Assembly (NCBI GenBank): GCA_945865635.1 | Contig: CAMBEP010000014.1 | Span: 28,266-92,265 of the forward strand | From: Candidatus Kuenenia stuttgartensis | Lineage (GTDB): Bacteria; Planctomycetota; Planctomycetia; Isosphaerales; Isosphaeraceae | Length of the DNA: 64,000 bases | Direction: 5' to 3' | Shown here: positions 57,236 to 64,000 of the stretch, piece by piece | Numbering within the stretch: the stretch's first letter is position 1 | Layout of the letters: every line of letters begins with the position of its first letter | The notes under the pieces: model-generated | What the model was told of the DNA's origin: nothing | Database searches by the model: none | Seen by the model: the letters and a program-made list of their open reading frames with translations, nothing else | Position numbers and translations under genes: made by a program

Positions 57236-58390
57236 CTAGAATATTGCGATATCCTGATCTCTCAGAATGTTTATTGATCGATCTGACGCCCAGATATATT
57301 TGATACGATTGATCTCAGAATCTGAAATCAATGAAATCACATTCTCATCAGAATGTTCATCCGTGATTTGATCTTGAAGATTAAGCAGTTCCTTAAGAAG
57401 CATTTCGCGTGCTTCTATAGTCAGTGGGCCTAATCCTGGTTGCCCATTCCTTCGAACAGTCGATCTCATCTTCGGATCGTTTGAGACAGCTTTCAGCCTA
57501 TCACGGAATCGTGATAGGCCTTCTAAATATTCATATCCCGAATCGATCAAAGCGTCGATTGATTTGTCTTTGTCTACGACCGTACAGGTCCAACAACCAA
57601 ATCTCGCATTTTGTGTACCGCATGAAGCGGATTCACTTTGATCAACAACAAACGGACACTCGTCACTCGTCGCGTTTCTGTAGAGCGAGATCAGATCTTT
57701 AAATGTCCCACCCCAAGACGGTTTACTATTAAAAATGAGAAGCCATACCTCCTCATTCGTAAGAGTAACTATCGGCCTGAATATTTTACAGCCAGATATA
57801 TCGTTGTGTTGGCTCAGGTTAAATGCGTCATCATGCGATGCATCAACCACCTCGGATTTGGTTGTATATTTCTCAACGCGTTTTGCCCGATCCGCAGATT
57901 CAGCACGTCTAACCCCAAGCAACAAAATCGCCTCTCCAGAAGTTGAGACGCAGTCGATAATAAATTTTGTCGTTGGCTTGATCTTCATCCGATCGGTACA
58001 CCACCTGAAAATCCGATTCGGCGCTGGGTATCCTCGACCTAGCAGGTTTACCCAGAATGTGCTATCGATATCGGGCTGTGAAACAACAACTTCGATTGGT
58101 AAATCAAGAGCTTTGACACCTTCCTTGATATTGCCAAGCGATTTGTAAACATGCCCCACATAAACCGGTGACTCCACAAGTGTATCATTCGAAATGATAA
58201 AAATTTTACGGCTTCGCATTTCAGGAGGAAGGCTCAAAAGCGATTCCACAACTAAGTGGAGCAAAAGAGTACTATCCTTGCCACCTGAATATCCGATGAT
58301 CCAAGGAATGGAGTGATCGGCAAGGTATTCCTTACGGATGACCTTTTTAATAATTTTCAGTTTGTCAGGCAGGCCTTGCAAGTCCATCAT
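57236..58390 (-). CDS. dndC: DNA phosphorothioation sulfurtransferase DndC
   Basis: 384 residues, PAPS-reductase-like. The PP-loop SGGKDS is at 35-40, RWCTDRMKIKP at 130 gives one cysteine (C131), and CGTQNARFGCWTC at 257-269 gives C257, C266 and C269, the set expected to hold a 4Fe-4S cluster. LLLGVRRAES near 157 is also typical of DndC. It activates DNA with ATP and transfers sulfur supplied by a cysteine desulfurase; no dndA is in the window, so a housekeeping IscS would have to serve. It is the first gene of the operon. Confidence 0.93.
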   Translation of the reverse strand: MMDLQGLPDKLKIIKKVIRKEYLADHSIPWIIGYSGGKDSTLLLHLVVESLLSLPPEMRSRKIFIISNDTLVESPVYVGHVYKSLGNIKEGVKALDLPIEVVVSQPDIDSTFWVNLLGRGYPAPNRIFRWCTDRMKIKPTTKFIIDCVSTSGEAILLLGVRRAESADRAKRVEKYTTKSEVVDASHDDAFNLSQHNDISGCKIFRPIVTLTNEEVWLLIFNSKPSWGGTFKDLISLYRNATSDECPFVVDQSESASCGTQNARFGCWTCTVVDKDKSIDALIDSGYEYLEGLSRFRDRLKAVSNDPKMRSTVRRNGQPGLGPLTIEAREMLLKELLNLQDQITDEHSDENVISLISDSEINRIKYIWASDRSINILRDQDIAIF

Positions 58391-58414
58391 CTGAGCGGAT
58401 TCGTTCCTTATAGG

Positions 58415-58434
58415 TGGTACTTATGTATACCACT
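58415..58434. promoter_or_regulatory. Inverted repeat overlapping the dnd -10, putative operator
   Basis: GTGGTA, eight bases, TACCAC. The arm at 58429-58434 overlaps the -10 hexamer and the other covers the expected transcription start, which suits a repressor site. No dndB-type regulator is in the window. Confidence 0.5.
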
Positions 58435-58453
58435 GGGCTGAGCGTATGTCAAG
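58425..58453 (-). promoter_or_regulatory. Promoter of the dnd operon
   Basis: On the minus strand, a perfect TTGACA (58453-58448) is followed after exactly 17 bases by TATACA (58430-58425). The expected start is about 28 bases before the dndC ATG at 58390. The -35 lies inside the transposase remnant, so the remnant appears to supply part of the promoter. Confidence 0.75.
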
Positions 58454-58790
58454 CAATCGCGTCTTTAGGGCCGGACTTGTCAACAAGGCCGAGGAATGGA
58501 AATTCGGTTCCTTGTATTGTGGGCTGAACGGATCGGGTAAAATTCTACTTGATCCGTCATTCCAACCACGCGACGCAGACTGGACGGACCGAGTGAATCG
58601 TCCGATGACTGAGAAGGAACTTACGACAGTACGCCACTGCGTACGTCGCGGCACGCCATTCGGAACGAAATCCTGGACTTCCAACGCAGCAGAAAAACTG
58701 GGACTTGAGTCATCTCTGAGGCCCCAAGGACGGCCTAGAAAAATACAGTCGCGAGAAAAAGTAGAACGACCCCTTTTCCCGAGGTTTTGA
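58446..58790 (+). pseudogene. C-terminal remnant of a REP-associated tyrosine transposase
   Basis: About 114 codons. NRVFRAGLVNKAEEWKFGSL is the RAYT stretch that normally follows the catalytic region, and TVRHCVRRGTPFGTKSW, LGLESSLRPQGRPRK matches the family C-terminus. The first 130 or so residues, with the HUH motif and catalytic Tyr, are missing, because the sequence breaks near 58446 at the dnd operon promoter. It is inactive. Its last codons run through a repeated AAAAGTAGAA..CCCCTTTTCC signature. Confidence 0.85.
58755..58780 (+). repeat. RAYT-associated signature, copy 1
   Basis: GAAAAAGTAGAACGACCCCTTTTCCC. Related copies are at 59485-59509 and 62114-62138 (both minus), and a half copy at 61637-61655. 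Confidence 0.6.
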
Positions 58791-58796
58791 TGCGAT

Positions 58797-59465
58797 TTAC
58801 AGCACCATTCTACATTGACGCGGAAAATAACCAACAATTCTATTGGCAAATATAGCGTTGCCAATCACGCCTTGGACATTTTCCATCATCAATGTCATGC
58901 CAAGCAGTCCGGGCAACGTCCCGCAGCGAATCATAAAGTCGATACCACCCAGTGTAATAGGAACCTCATGTGTCTCCGTCTGAAACTCACCAAATCCAGG
59001 ATAGAAGTCGTTGACAATACCAGATGCGGGGAATTCTCTTATTGAGTTGTTTTGGAAGTAAGAAAGCTGGGCCCCGGTGTCTAAAAACATTTGGTATTCC
59101 GTTCCACTGATATGCGCCGAGACAATAGGAATCCCCTTAAACTGGTTCAGAAAAACGCTCTGACCAGTATGAGACAGTTCATCTTTGGAAATAATAAAAT
59201 TGCCGTCAATAGTATCGAATATCAGGTCGAATCGGCTCAGTATGTTTGTGCCTATAAGACCTACACAGTTATCACCAACCATCTCCGAGAGGGTTTTAGC
59301 TGTAAGCCCAAGATAATTCGAAGCGAGTTCGAATGTTTCGCCACAAATCGAGAGGTTGGGCGTTTCGCCAAAGCTCGATGTCGCACCGGTGTCTATAAGC
59401 CATAGATTGCCATCAATGTTTACGAAATAGTGTCCGTTTCGTACAACAAGAGTCAGTGTAGTCAT
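58797..59465 (-). CDS. Retropepsin-like protein with two DTG motifs
   Basis: 222 residues without signal peptide. Two aspartic protease signatures lie in one chain: LIDTGATSSF with DTG at 25-27 and FLDTGAQLSY with DTG at 129-131. Each is followed by a Gly-rich hydrophobic strand (VGLIGTNILSRFD, GVIGNAIFANR). Retropepsins usually have one motif per chain and dimerise; here a duplicated chain could fold as a pepsin-like monomer. Substrate and role are unknown. The gene is bracketed by inverted copies of the RAYT-associated signature and lies between two defence operons. Confidence 0.75.
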   Translation of the reverse strand: MTTLTLVVRNGHYFVNIDGNLWLIDTGATSSFGETPNLSICGETFELASNYLGLTAKTLSEMVGDNCVGLIGTNILSRFDLIFDTIDGNFIISKDELSHTGQSVFLNQFKGIPIVSAHISGTEYQMFLDTGAQLSYFQNNSIREFPASGIVNDFYPGFGEFQTETHEVPITLGGIDFMIRCGTLPGLLGMTLMMENVQGVIGNAIFANRIVGYFPRQCRMVL

Positions 59466-59484
59466 TTGCGACTTTCCAATTAGG

Positions 59485-59509
59485 CAGAAAAGGGGACATT
59501 CTTTTTTTG
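59485..59509 (-). repeat. RAYT-associated signature, copy 2
   Basis: Minus strand reads GCAAAAAAAGAATGTCCCCTTTTCT, matching copy 1 in inverted orientation across the two-DTG protein gene. Confidence 0.6.
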
Positions 59510-59517
59510 CATTTGTT

Positions 59518-60300
59518 TCACTTTCGCGACAATTCGAGCAGATTCACGAGGAAGTCTTGAACAGCTTTTACTCTTGGCTGCGCCAACGCTTCGTTGCGAA
59601 GCCAGCGGTTATCTTGAATCGAGACTTGCACTGCCTTGCCAGGACGCAAGATGCTGGCCATCGCGCCAATAATTGCTTTTTTCTTTCCTGCTGGCTTTCT
59701 AATGTCTTTCATTTCGTCCCCATTTAATGTTGCGTCGAGAAGTGCTGCATCGACGTGACTTGCGGCCGACGCCAGGAGACTTGGATAGACCGTTGCCGCT
59801 GAGTCCAAGAGCAAATCTTCGAGAGTTCCTTGAACTTTGTTATCTGGGAGCACATACGCGCCGTATTTTGGTGTGCCAGAGGCAATCTCACCGGGATTTG
59901 CGGGGAGTTGAAACCCCTTCTGGGACATTGCGTCTTTGATTGCTTTGAATCGGACAGTCGCTGGAACAGCATTGTCAGAGTCAAGAAGAATTCCGACGCC
60001 CGTGACTAAAGCATGGTCCAAGTACAGAGTGTTTTCTTGGACCACTTCAACCAAACGAGAATCTCCACCTGCACTATGAATTGCGACCGCATGTGAATCG
60101 TTCTGCAAAAAGAGCGGTACTGGCATACGCTTCTGCAAATCCCCGTCATCCTGCGGGAATTTGCGAGGAACCAGCGGCCCCAAGAACGAGTCCAGATCCT
60201 TCTCCCACTTGATTCGCTTGAATCCGAAAGGGCTCAGTAGCCGGTAGACGAACTCGACATCATGCGGACCTTCAACCACCAAGTATCCGTATTTCGGCAT
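59518..60300 (-). CDS. TOPRIM-like protein, DUF3226 type
   Basis: 260 residues. YLVVEGPHDVEFVYRLL at the start holds the TOPRIM Glu, and VGILLDSDNAVPATVRFKAIKDAM near residue 100 the DxD motif, followed by a helical C-terminus. This pattern fits DUF3226, a group related to OLD-type nucleases. GAGG of its ribosome binding site overlaps the stop of the ATPase gene, with ATG two bases after that stop, so the two are translated as a pair. It is probably the nuclease or effector half of a two-gene defence system. Confidence 0.75.
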   Translation of the reverse strand: MPKYGYLVVEGPHDVEFVYRLLSPFGFKRIKWEKDLDSFLGPLVPRKFPQDDGDLQKRMPVPLFLQNDSHAVAIHSAGGDSRLVEVVQENTLYLDHALVTGVGILLDSDNAVPATVRFKAIKDAMSQKGFQLPANPGEIASGTPKYGAYVLPDNKVQGTLEDLLLDSAATVYPSLLASAASHVDAALLDATLNGDEMKDIRKPAGKKKAIIGAMASILRPGKAVQVSIQDNRWLRNEALAQPRVKAVQDFLVNLLELSRK

Positions 60301-60302
60301 GG

Positions 60303-61484
60303 TTACCTCACATCCAATCCGCGCTCACGCCGAAGTCGGAGCAACAGTTCGCCGGGAATCCGCTTCACCCGTGTTTCTTGTTCTGTCTGATCAAGGTGAA
60401 ACGTCACCAAGTCGTCGATGCGATCGTTCACAGACTGAGCAATGGCATCCACTGCCTCAAGGCTGTGCGTCGTAGCGATGATCTGCACGTCGAACTGCTT
60501 GGCTGCATTGGCAAGCCACGCGAAGACGCGCTGCAACGCGCTGACATGGATTCCTGTTTCAATCTCATCAATCAGCAGCACGCCTCCGCCTTTGAGTGCA
60601 TGAAGTGTGCTTGCCAGCAACACCGCCCGCCGCAGCGCGTCGCCAAAAATGGACAACGGCGCAGGCCCCAGCCGTTTGTGGTTCAGATAGATGGCAGGAC
60701 GCACACCACGAAACGACGCAATCTCGATGTCAATGATGTCCGAATCGAACTGCCTAATCAGTTCCAGAACATACTCACGTCCCTTCGTTGGATCGGCAAT
60801 CGAACGAAACAACTGTTGTGAGTGCGACCGCACTTGCAATCGGTTGATTTGGTAGGAATAGGGAGTGAGTGTGTCAGTTGGCAGGTTGCCACGTCGTCGG
60901 GAACGGGAAAATCGGCCCATCATCCGATCTTCTTCCCAGAGCTGAATCACAATGGGTTCGATGGTCGAATGCGTGCCGGAGTCAAACAGTGATGACTTCA
61001 AAGGAGTGGGATCAGCTTCGACATAGTGAGTGATTTCCGCACCTCGCCACTGCTCGTCAATTGCGTCCCCGGTACCGGGTCGTTGACGGGCGATCCTTTC
61101 CAGTTCCTTCGCGCTGGGTTCACCAACGATGTCCTTGTACTCAACGTGCAACTTCCTCAGTGGAAATGCGCCCGTTGATTTCATTTCGCAGTGGCTTTGG
61201 AACATGAAGTCGGCATCGGCAAGCTCTCCTCGTTGGGCAAAGCACCACCGCAGTGAATGAATGCGAGTTTCGTCGAGTCCGCCGAAATCACGCCGTCGAA
61301 CCATCTCCAGCCATTCAAATGGTTCATAGGGATTACAGAGAATCGACAACGCCTCCAGCACGCTGGTTTTGCCAGAATTGTTTTCGCCAACCAGAATGTT
61401 GAGCGGACCGAGTCCATCGAGCGTAAGATTTCGCAGTCCGCGAAATCCATCGATCGAGACGTTGTCCAGAGAGTGTTGAGGCAT
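60303..61484 (-). CDS. AAA ATPase of OLD/AAA_15 type
   Basis: 393 residues. Walker A is GENNSGKT at 33-40 after NVSIDGFRGLRNLTLDGLG, a typical OLD/RecF-like start. Walker B LLIDEIE is at 303-309, with the histidine switch ATTHS near 340. AAGGAG lies six bases before the ATG. It is followed by a TOPRIM gene, whereas in OLD proteins the nuclease is fused to the ATPase; here it is split. It probably senses or binds DNA and controls the partner. Confidence 0.88.
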   Translation of the reverse strand: MPQHSLDNVSIDGFRGLRNLTLDGLGPLNILVGENNSGKTSVLEALSILCNPYEPFEWLEMVRRRDFGGLDETRIHSLRWCFAQRGELADADFMFQSHCEMKSTGAFPLRKLHVEYKDIVGEPSAKELERIARQRPGTGDAIDEQWRGAEITHYVEADPTPLKSSLFDSGTHSTIEPIVIQLWEEDRMMGRFSRSRRRGNLPTDTLTPYSYQINRLQVRSHSQQLFRSIADPTKGREYVLELIRQFDSDIIDIEIASFRGVRPAIYLNHKRLGPAPLSIFGDALRRAVLLASTLHALKGGGVLLIDEIETGIHVSALQRVFAWLANAAKQFDVQIIATTHSLEAVDAIAQSVNDRIDDLVTFHLDQTEQETRVKRIPGELLLRLRRERGLDVR

Positions 61485-61636
61485 TTCTTTGCTCCTTCGC
61501 GCAGTATTGCGTCGGGCTTCCTGTGTTCTTGGTTCAGTTTGGCTTTCGGCCTCTTCGCCCCGTTTTGGCGGGTGGCGTCCAAGCTTTGATTTCGGGGAGG
61601 GTTTTGTTGAGTTGACGGGCTTCTTTGGACTTCCCC

Positions 61637-61655
61637 AGGAAAAGTAGACACTGAA
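61637..61655 (+). repeat. RAYT-associated signature, half copy
   Basis: GGAAAAGTAGACACTGAAAC matches only the first part of the signature. Confidence 0.4.
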
Positions 61656-61752
61656 ACAACAGATCTTATGGGTCTACCTGTACACTATTCTTAACCGATG
61701 TGCAACTCATCTCGCCTGGTCTTTTCAAAAATTGGCTCGTTACGTCGCATGG

Positions 61753-61802
61753 GTTGGTCGCCATACGCTCCGCTGGCGCTGCGCCGGGGTGAGCGACCAA
61801 CG
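61753..61802. repeat. REP-like hairpin
   Basis: GTTGGTCGC ... GCGACCAAC, a nine-base perfect outer stem around a GC-rich centre (CTCCGCTGGCGCTGCGCC). The sequence differs from the REP pair at 36548. Confidence 0.6.
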
Positions 61803-61849
61803 CGAGATTGTCCCGCCAATAGTTGAAAGTTAGGCGGCAGAATGATTTA

Positions 61850-62119
61850 TTATAGCCCACTTTCACCTACTCGGCAATAGGCAGATTTTGCTCTTTTAGG
61901 TTGTAAATTCGCCTTCAGCATCCAGAGATCTTTGTAACCCATCACCTTTCGGAAATTCTTTGATGATGATACCAACGCCGATGCTGTCCAACGAACCGCC
62001 ATATCACCGCTCTGCCAGTTCGTGACCCTATGGATCTTTTGACGTGCCGCGGAATGCGAATTATCAATGATATTTGTCGTCCCAAGGCAACGTTTCAGCA
62101 TCGGTGGCACAGCAGGAAA
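61850..62119 (-). pseudogene. C-terminal fragment of an IS256-family transposase
   Basis: About 90 codons. LKRCLGTTNIIDNSHSAARQ, then WQSGDMAVRWTASALV and FRKVMGYKDLWMLKANL match the end of IS256/mutator-type transposases (typical RSLASTN..E...RRT, W..GEMALRW, FRRI.GY.DLW.L). The catalytic part upstream is absent, and stop codons precede the fragment near 62125. Confidence 0.8.
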
Positions 62120-62138
62120 TGGGTCATTCTACTTTTCC
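62114..62138 (-). repeat. RAYT-associated signature, copy 3
   Basis: Minus strand reads GGAAAAGTAGAATGACCCATTTCCT, at the break point of the IS256 fragment. Confidence 0.55.
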
Positions 62139-62453
62139 TGAAACGTGTCTTAATCCTTGGCATTGTGGAATAATTAAAAACGCTTACTCCCAAGTTTAAG
62201 CAAATGATAGCAGTAATCAGGGGCTGAAGCTCTGGAAGCTCTTGACATGAAGCCAGCCTCGCACAAAAACGGGCAGTAAGTCAATCTGGAAAGCTGAATG
62301 CCTCTTTTCCTCTGCAAAAAATACCGGCTACCATGCGTCCCCCATTTCGATTACGACACGCACCCAGCCCCGCCAACCCGGACAATGGCGGCCTATGAAA
62401 TGGGGTGTCAGGGCGAGATATCTCTGAGTTCTCTGCCTTTCGGCAAGTGAGGC

Positions 62454-63332
62454 TTAGATCTGACCTGCGTTGCGTAGTAAGGAGAAGAGTTTTGCATAGG
62501 AGTCATACCGCATGTGGCTATGTAATGGCACAAATAGGCGGCGTTCTTTCAAGGCTCTGGCATTCGGTAGTTCAATGCCACTGGCATGGGCGAGATCCGG
62601 CAGATTCGTGGTGCCGGTCTCCACATGATGGCGAAACAGGACTTCCCTGGCCTGTGCCACGCTTTTGACAGGGATCACAAATTGCCAGAATGTGGCCCGT
62701 CCTTGGTGGTCGGGGGCCAGCCCGAAACTGGTCAATCCCGTGGTTCCAGTGGCCACATCCTGCCGGGCAAGAAATGCGATTCGGGCTTGTTCTTGCCGAG
62801 CTTCAAGAAGTGTATCGAGTTTGTCAAGTTGCTTGAGTATCGTCCTGCATTGAATGGTTGCGATATCTTCGAAATAATAGTTGGGTAGCGTTTTTTGGTC
62901 GAGTCTCAGAGGAATTCCAGGGCCCAGAAGTTTCTCGAACCGAATGGGGCTCAGTGCCTTGAGACATGACAATACAGGAAAGGTTCCGATATTGAACATG
63001 TGGCGGTTCAGAGCGATATTCCAGATCAGTGTTCGCCGGATACACGCCTGAATACGCCGACGATCCGGTGGATGAAGAGCCTCTGCCGCAGCGACCAGGG
63101 CGTGGCCAAGCTTGGGATTGTCCGTGATGAGAAAAGCACCGTTGTAACCATCGACATATTTCAACAAGGACGCGCTGTAAACCCCGGCTTCGCCGAACGT
63201 GCCAAGCAGACGGCCAGCATAGGTGGCACCGATGTTTTGTGAGATATCTTCAATGACGCGCGTGCCGGATTTGTCGCAGGCCTGGATGATTGCCTCCACC
63301 TGCGGCACAGCTCCGAAGAAGTACGTTAGCAG
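62454..63332 (-). pseudogene. DegT/DnrJ/EryC1/StrS aminotransferase, 5' end lost
   Basis: About 293 codons of a PLP sugar aminotransferase. Homology begins with LLTYFFGAVPQVEAIIQAC near 63332; GTRVIEDISQNIGATYAG follows, and the PLP lysine is in SLLKYVDGYNGAF. The C-terminal half is intact to LFSLLRNAGQI. A full enzyme has about 370-400 residues, so roughly 100-140 N-terminal residues are gone. Upstream the frame reads into IS1380-type sequence, so an insertion and deletion removed the start. A GTG at 63308 could start a shortened protein, but it would lack the substrate-binding N-terminus. Confidence 0.82.
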
Positions 63333-63365
63333 GAATATTTCACGATAAATTGTTTAATAATAGTC

Positions 63366-63393
63366 TTGTATAACCGCAATATCTTGTTATAAT
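63366..63393 (+). promoter_or_regulatory. Promoter of the IS1380 transposase fragment
   Basis: TTGTAT (63366), 16 bases, then a perfect TATAAT (63388-63393), 45 bases before the transposase GTG. Confidence 0.6.
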
Positions 63394-63437
63394 GAGACTT
63401 ACATCACTTCTTCTGTTCAAGAAAGGGCTTTTCTCTC

Positions 63438-63605
63438 GTGACACCTTGTGCTAAAAATTTGCTCCGGTTTGACAGCCTCGGAACCAAGCAGATCATCGGT
63501 AATTTTGATGGCGGGCGAATCACCTCCGACACCGGCGTTTTCCAGCAGTCAGCACGGATTTTGTTCCACCTGATCGGACAACTTTGGACGCTCATTTCCA
63601 CTTGA
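63438..63605 (+). pseudogene. N-terminal fragment of an IS1380-family transposase
   Basis: 55 codons from a GTG. LLRFDSLGTKQIIGNFDGGR and ITSDTGVF match the IS1380 N-terminus (usual FDGG..TSDAG). After about 43 codons the likeness ends and the frame stops. The DDE core is missing, so it is inactive. Confidence 0.75.
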
Positions 63606-63955
63606 GAAAAAGCTAAGGCAAAACCAGGGACCGGTTTCGCCATTTTTGACAAAGGAAAGCGGATCCGATGCGTTTTTCAAAAAAAGTAAAAATTTTTAAA
63701 TACTAACCCACATGGACTTACAGAATTTCACAGGAAATAAACTCCCGTTATGTGTCCACTCACTTTTGTCTAAAACAGTAAGAGGGAGCGAAATGGCGAA
63801 TTCACGTTCGACTTTTGATTCTTCACCGCTCAAGATCCTCTAGGAACTTCCACCCGGGATTGGAAGCTTTTAGAAGGTGTGCACTTCGATCATTGCCGGT
63901 TTTCAGCCCTACTCAATTCGCATCAGAGAGCCAACAGCCCTAAAGGACCAACACC

Positions 63956-64000
63956 ATGAAGTCGTTTCAATTCGCCCGTTCCGCCAAGGCCGCCCGCAAG
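63956..64000 (+). CDS. Start of a gene running off the window
   Basis: ATG at 63956 with AAAGGA about nine bases upstream opens a frame of 15 codons (MKSFQFARSAKAARK) to the edge. The basic start could be a signal sequence, but too little is visible to name it. Confidence 0.5.
   Translation, partial: MKSFQFARSAKAARK

Larger units (their letters stand above)
61485..62453. other. Transposon debris between the ATPase and the DegT remnant
   Basis: About 970 bases with a half signature at 61637, a REP-like hairpin at 61753-61802, an IS256 C-terminal fragment at 61850-62119 and a signature copy at 62114. A 44-codon minus-strand tail ending RRGRKPN at 61537 may be another transposase end, but I could not name it. 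Confidence 0.6.
63309..63955. other. IS1380-type remnant and leader of the last gene
   Basis: Holds the left end of an IS1380-like element from about 63333, its promoter and N-terminal transposase fragment, then AT-rich sequence without a gene. No second half of the DegT gene was found here. The last 60 bases are the leader of the gene starting at 63956. Confidence 0.6.

Noticed and set aside
61534..61665. 44-codon minus-strand tail ending GRRGRKPN
   Set aside because: Looks like a protein C-terminus with a basic tail, perhaps of a transposase, but too short to name.
1..64000. CRISPR arrays
   Set aside because: No regularly spaced direct repeats with unique spacers were seen, and no cas genes are present.

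Overview
The window looks like chromosomal DNA of a member of the Planctomycetota. The multicopper oxidase has an N-terminal VESLEGRQLLA segment typical of planctomycete exported proteins. There are planctomycete-style c-type cytochrome proteins (CIECH, CATCH, CNTCH haem sites), many short secreted or lipoprotein-like orphans, and sparse operons with strand switches. A finer taxonomic placement cannot be supported by reading alone.

Layout. 1-33.6 kb is mostly housekeeping: a pabA/trpG-moeA-lnt run, glpK with a DUF4432 gene, an NhaD-like antiporter, a DUF58 pair, a GH57 glucanotransferase, leuS, a sigma factor, queF-bioA-bioD, a threonine dehydratase-like enzyme, an envelope-glycan block (sugar-phosphate transferase, GT2, GT39-like), rsfS-argS, and a beta-propeller/di-haem protein. 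33.7-40.5 kb is accessory: an AT-rich DUF2075 nuclease/ATPase gene, palindromic and REP-type repeats, a multicopper oxidase, a DUF433/DUF5615 toxin-antitoxin pair, and four copies of a roughly 60-bp spacing-locked repeat. 40.5-53 kb returns to metabolism: aminotransferase, KAS II, amino acid permease, planctomycete cytochrome, a cupin/PhnZ-like/DUF5690 set, CstA, and a ureidoglycolate lyase-like protein.

53.2-61.5 kb is a defence island on the minus strand. It holds a DNA phosphorothioation (Dnd) operon, dndC - small protein - dndD - dndE fused to a HerA-type ATPase, driven by a well-formed promoter with an overlapping inverted repeat. Next come a REP-associated transposase remnant, a protein with two retropepsin motifs, and an AAA ATPase plus TOPRIM (DUF3226-like) pair that resembles two-gene OLD/PARIS-type systems. 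The right end (61.5-64 kb) is transposon debris (IS256 and IS1380 fragments) around a DegT-family aminotransferase that has lost its 5' end, and then the start of a new gene.

The most interesting items are the Dnd operon with its fused DndE-HerA protein and operator-like promoter, the ATPase/TOPRIM pair, the four-copy repeat bracketing the oxidase and the toxin-antitoxin pair, and a short repeated signature that brackets the two-DTG protease gene. All calls come from reading the sequence; no database search was run.
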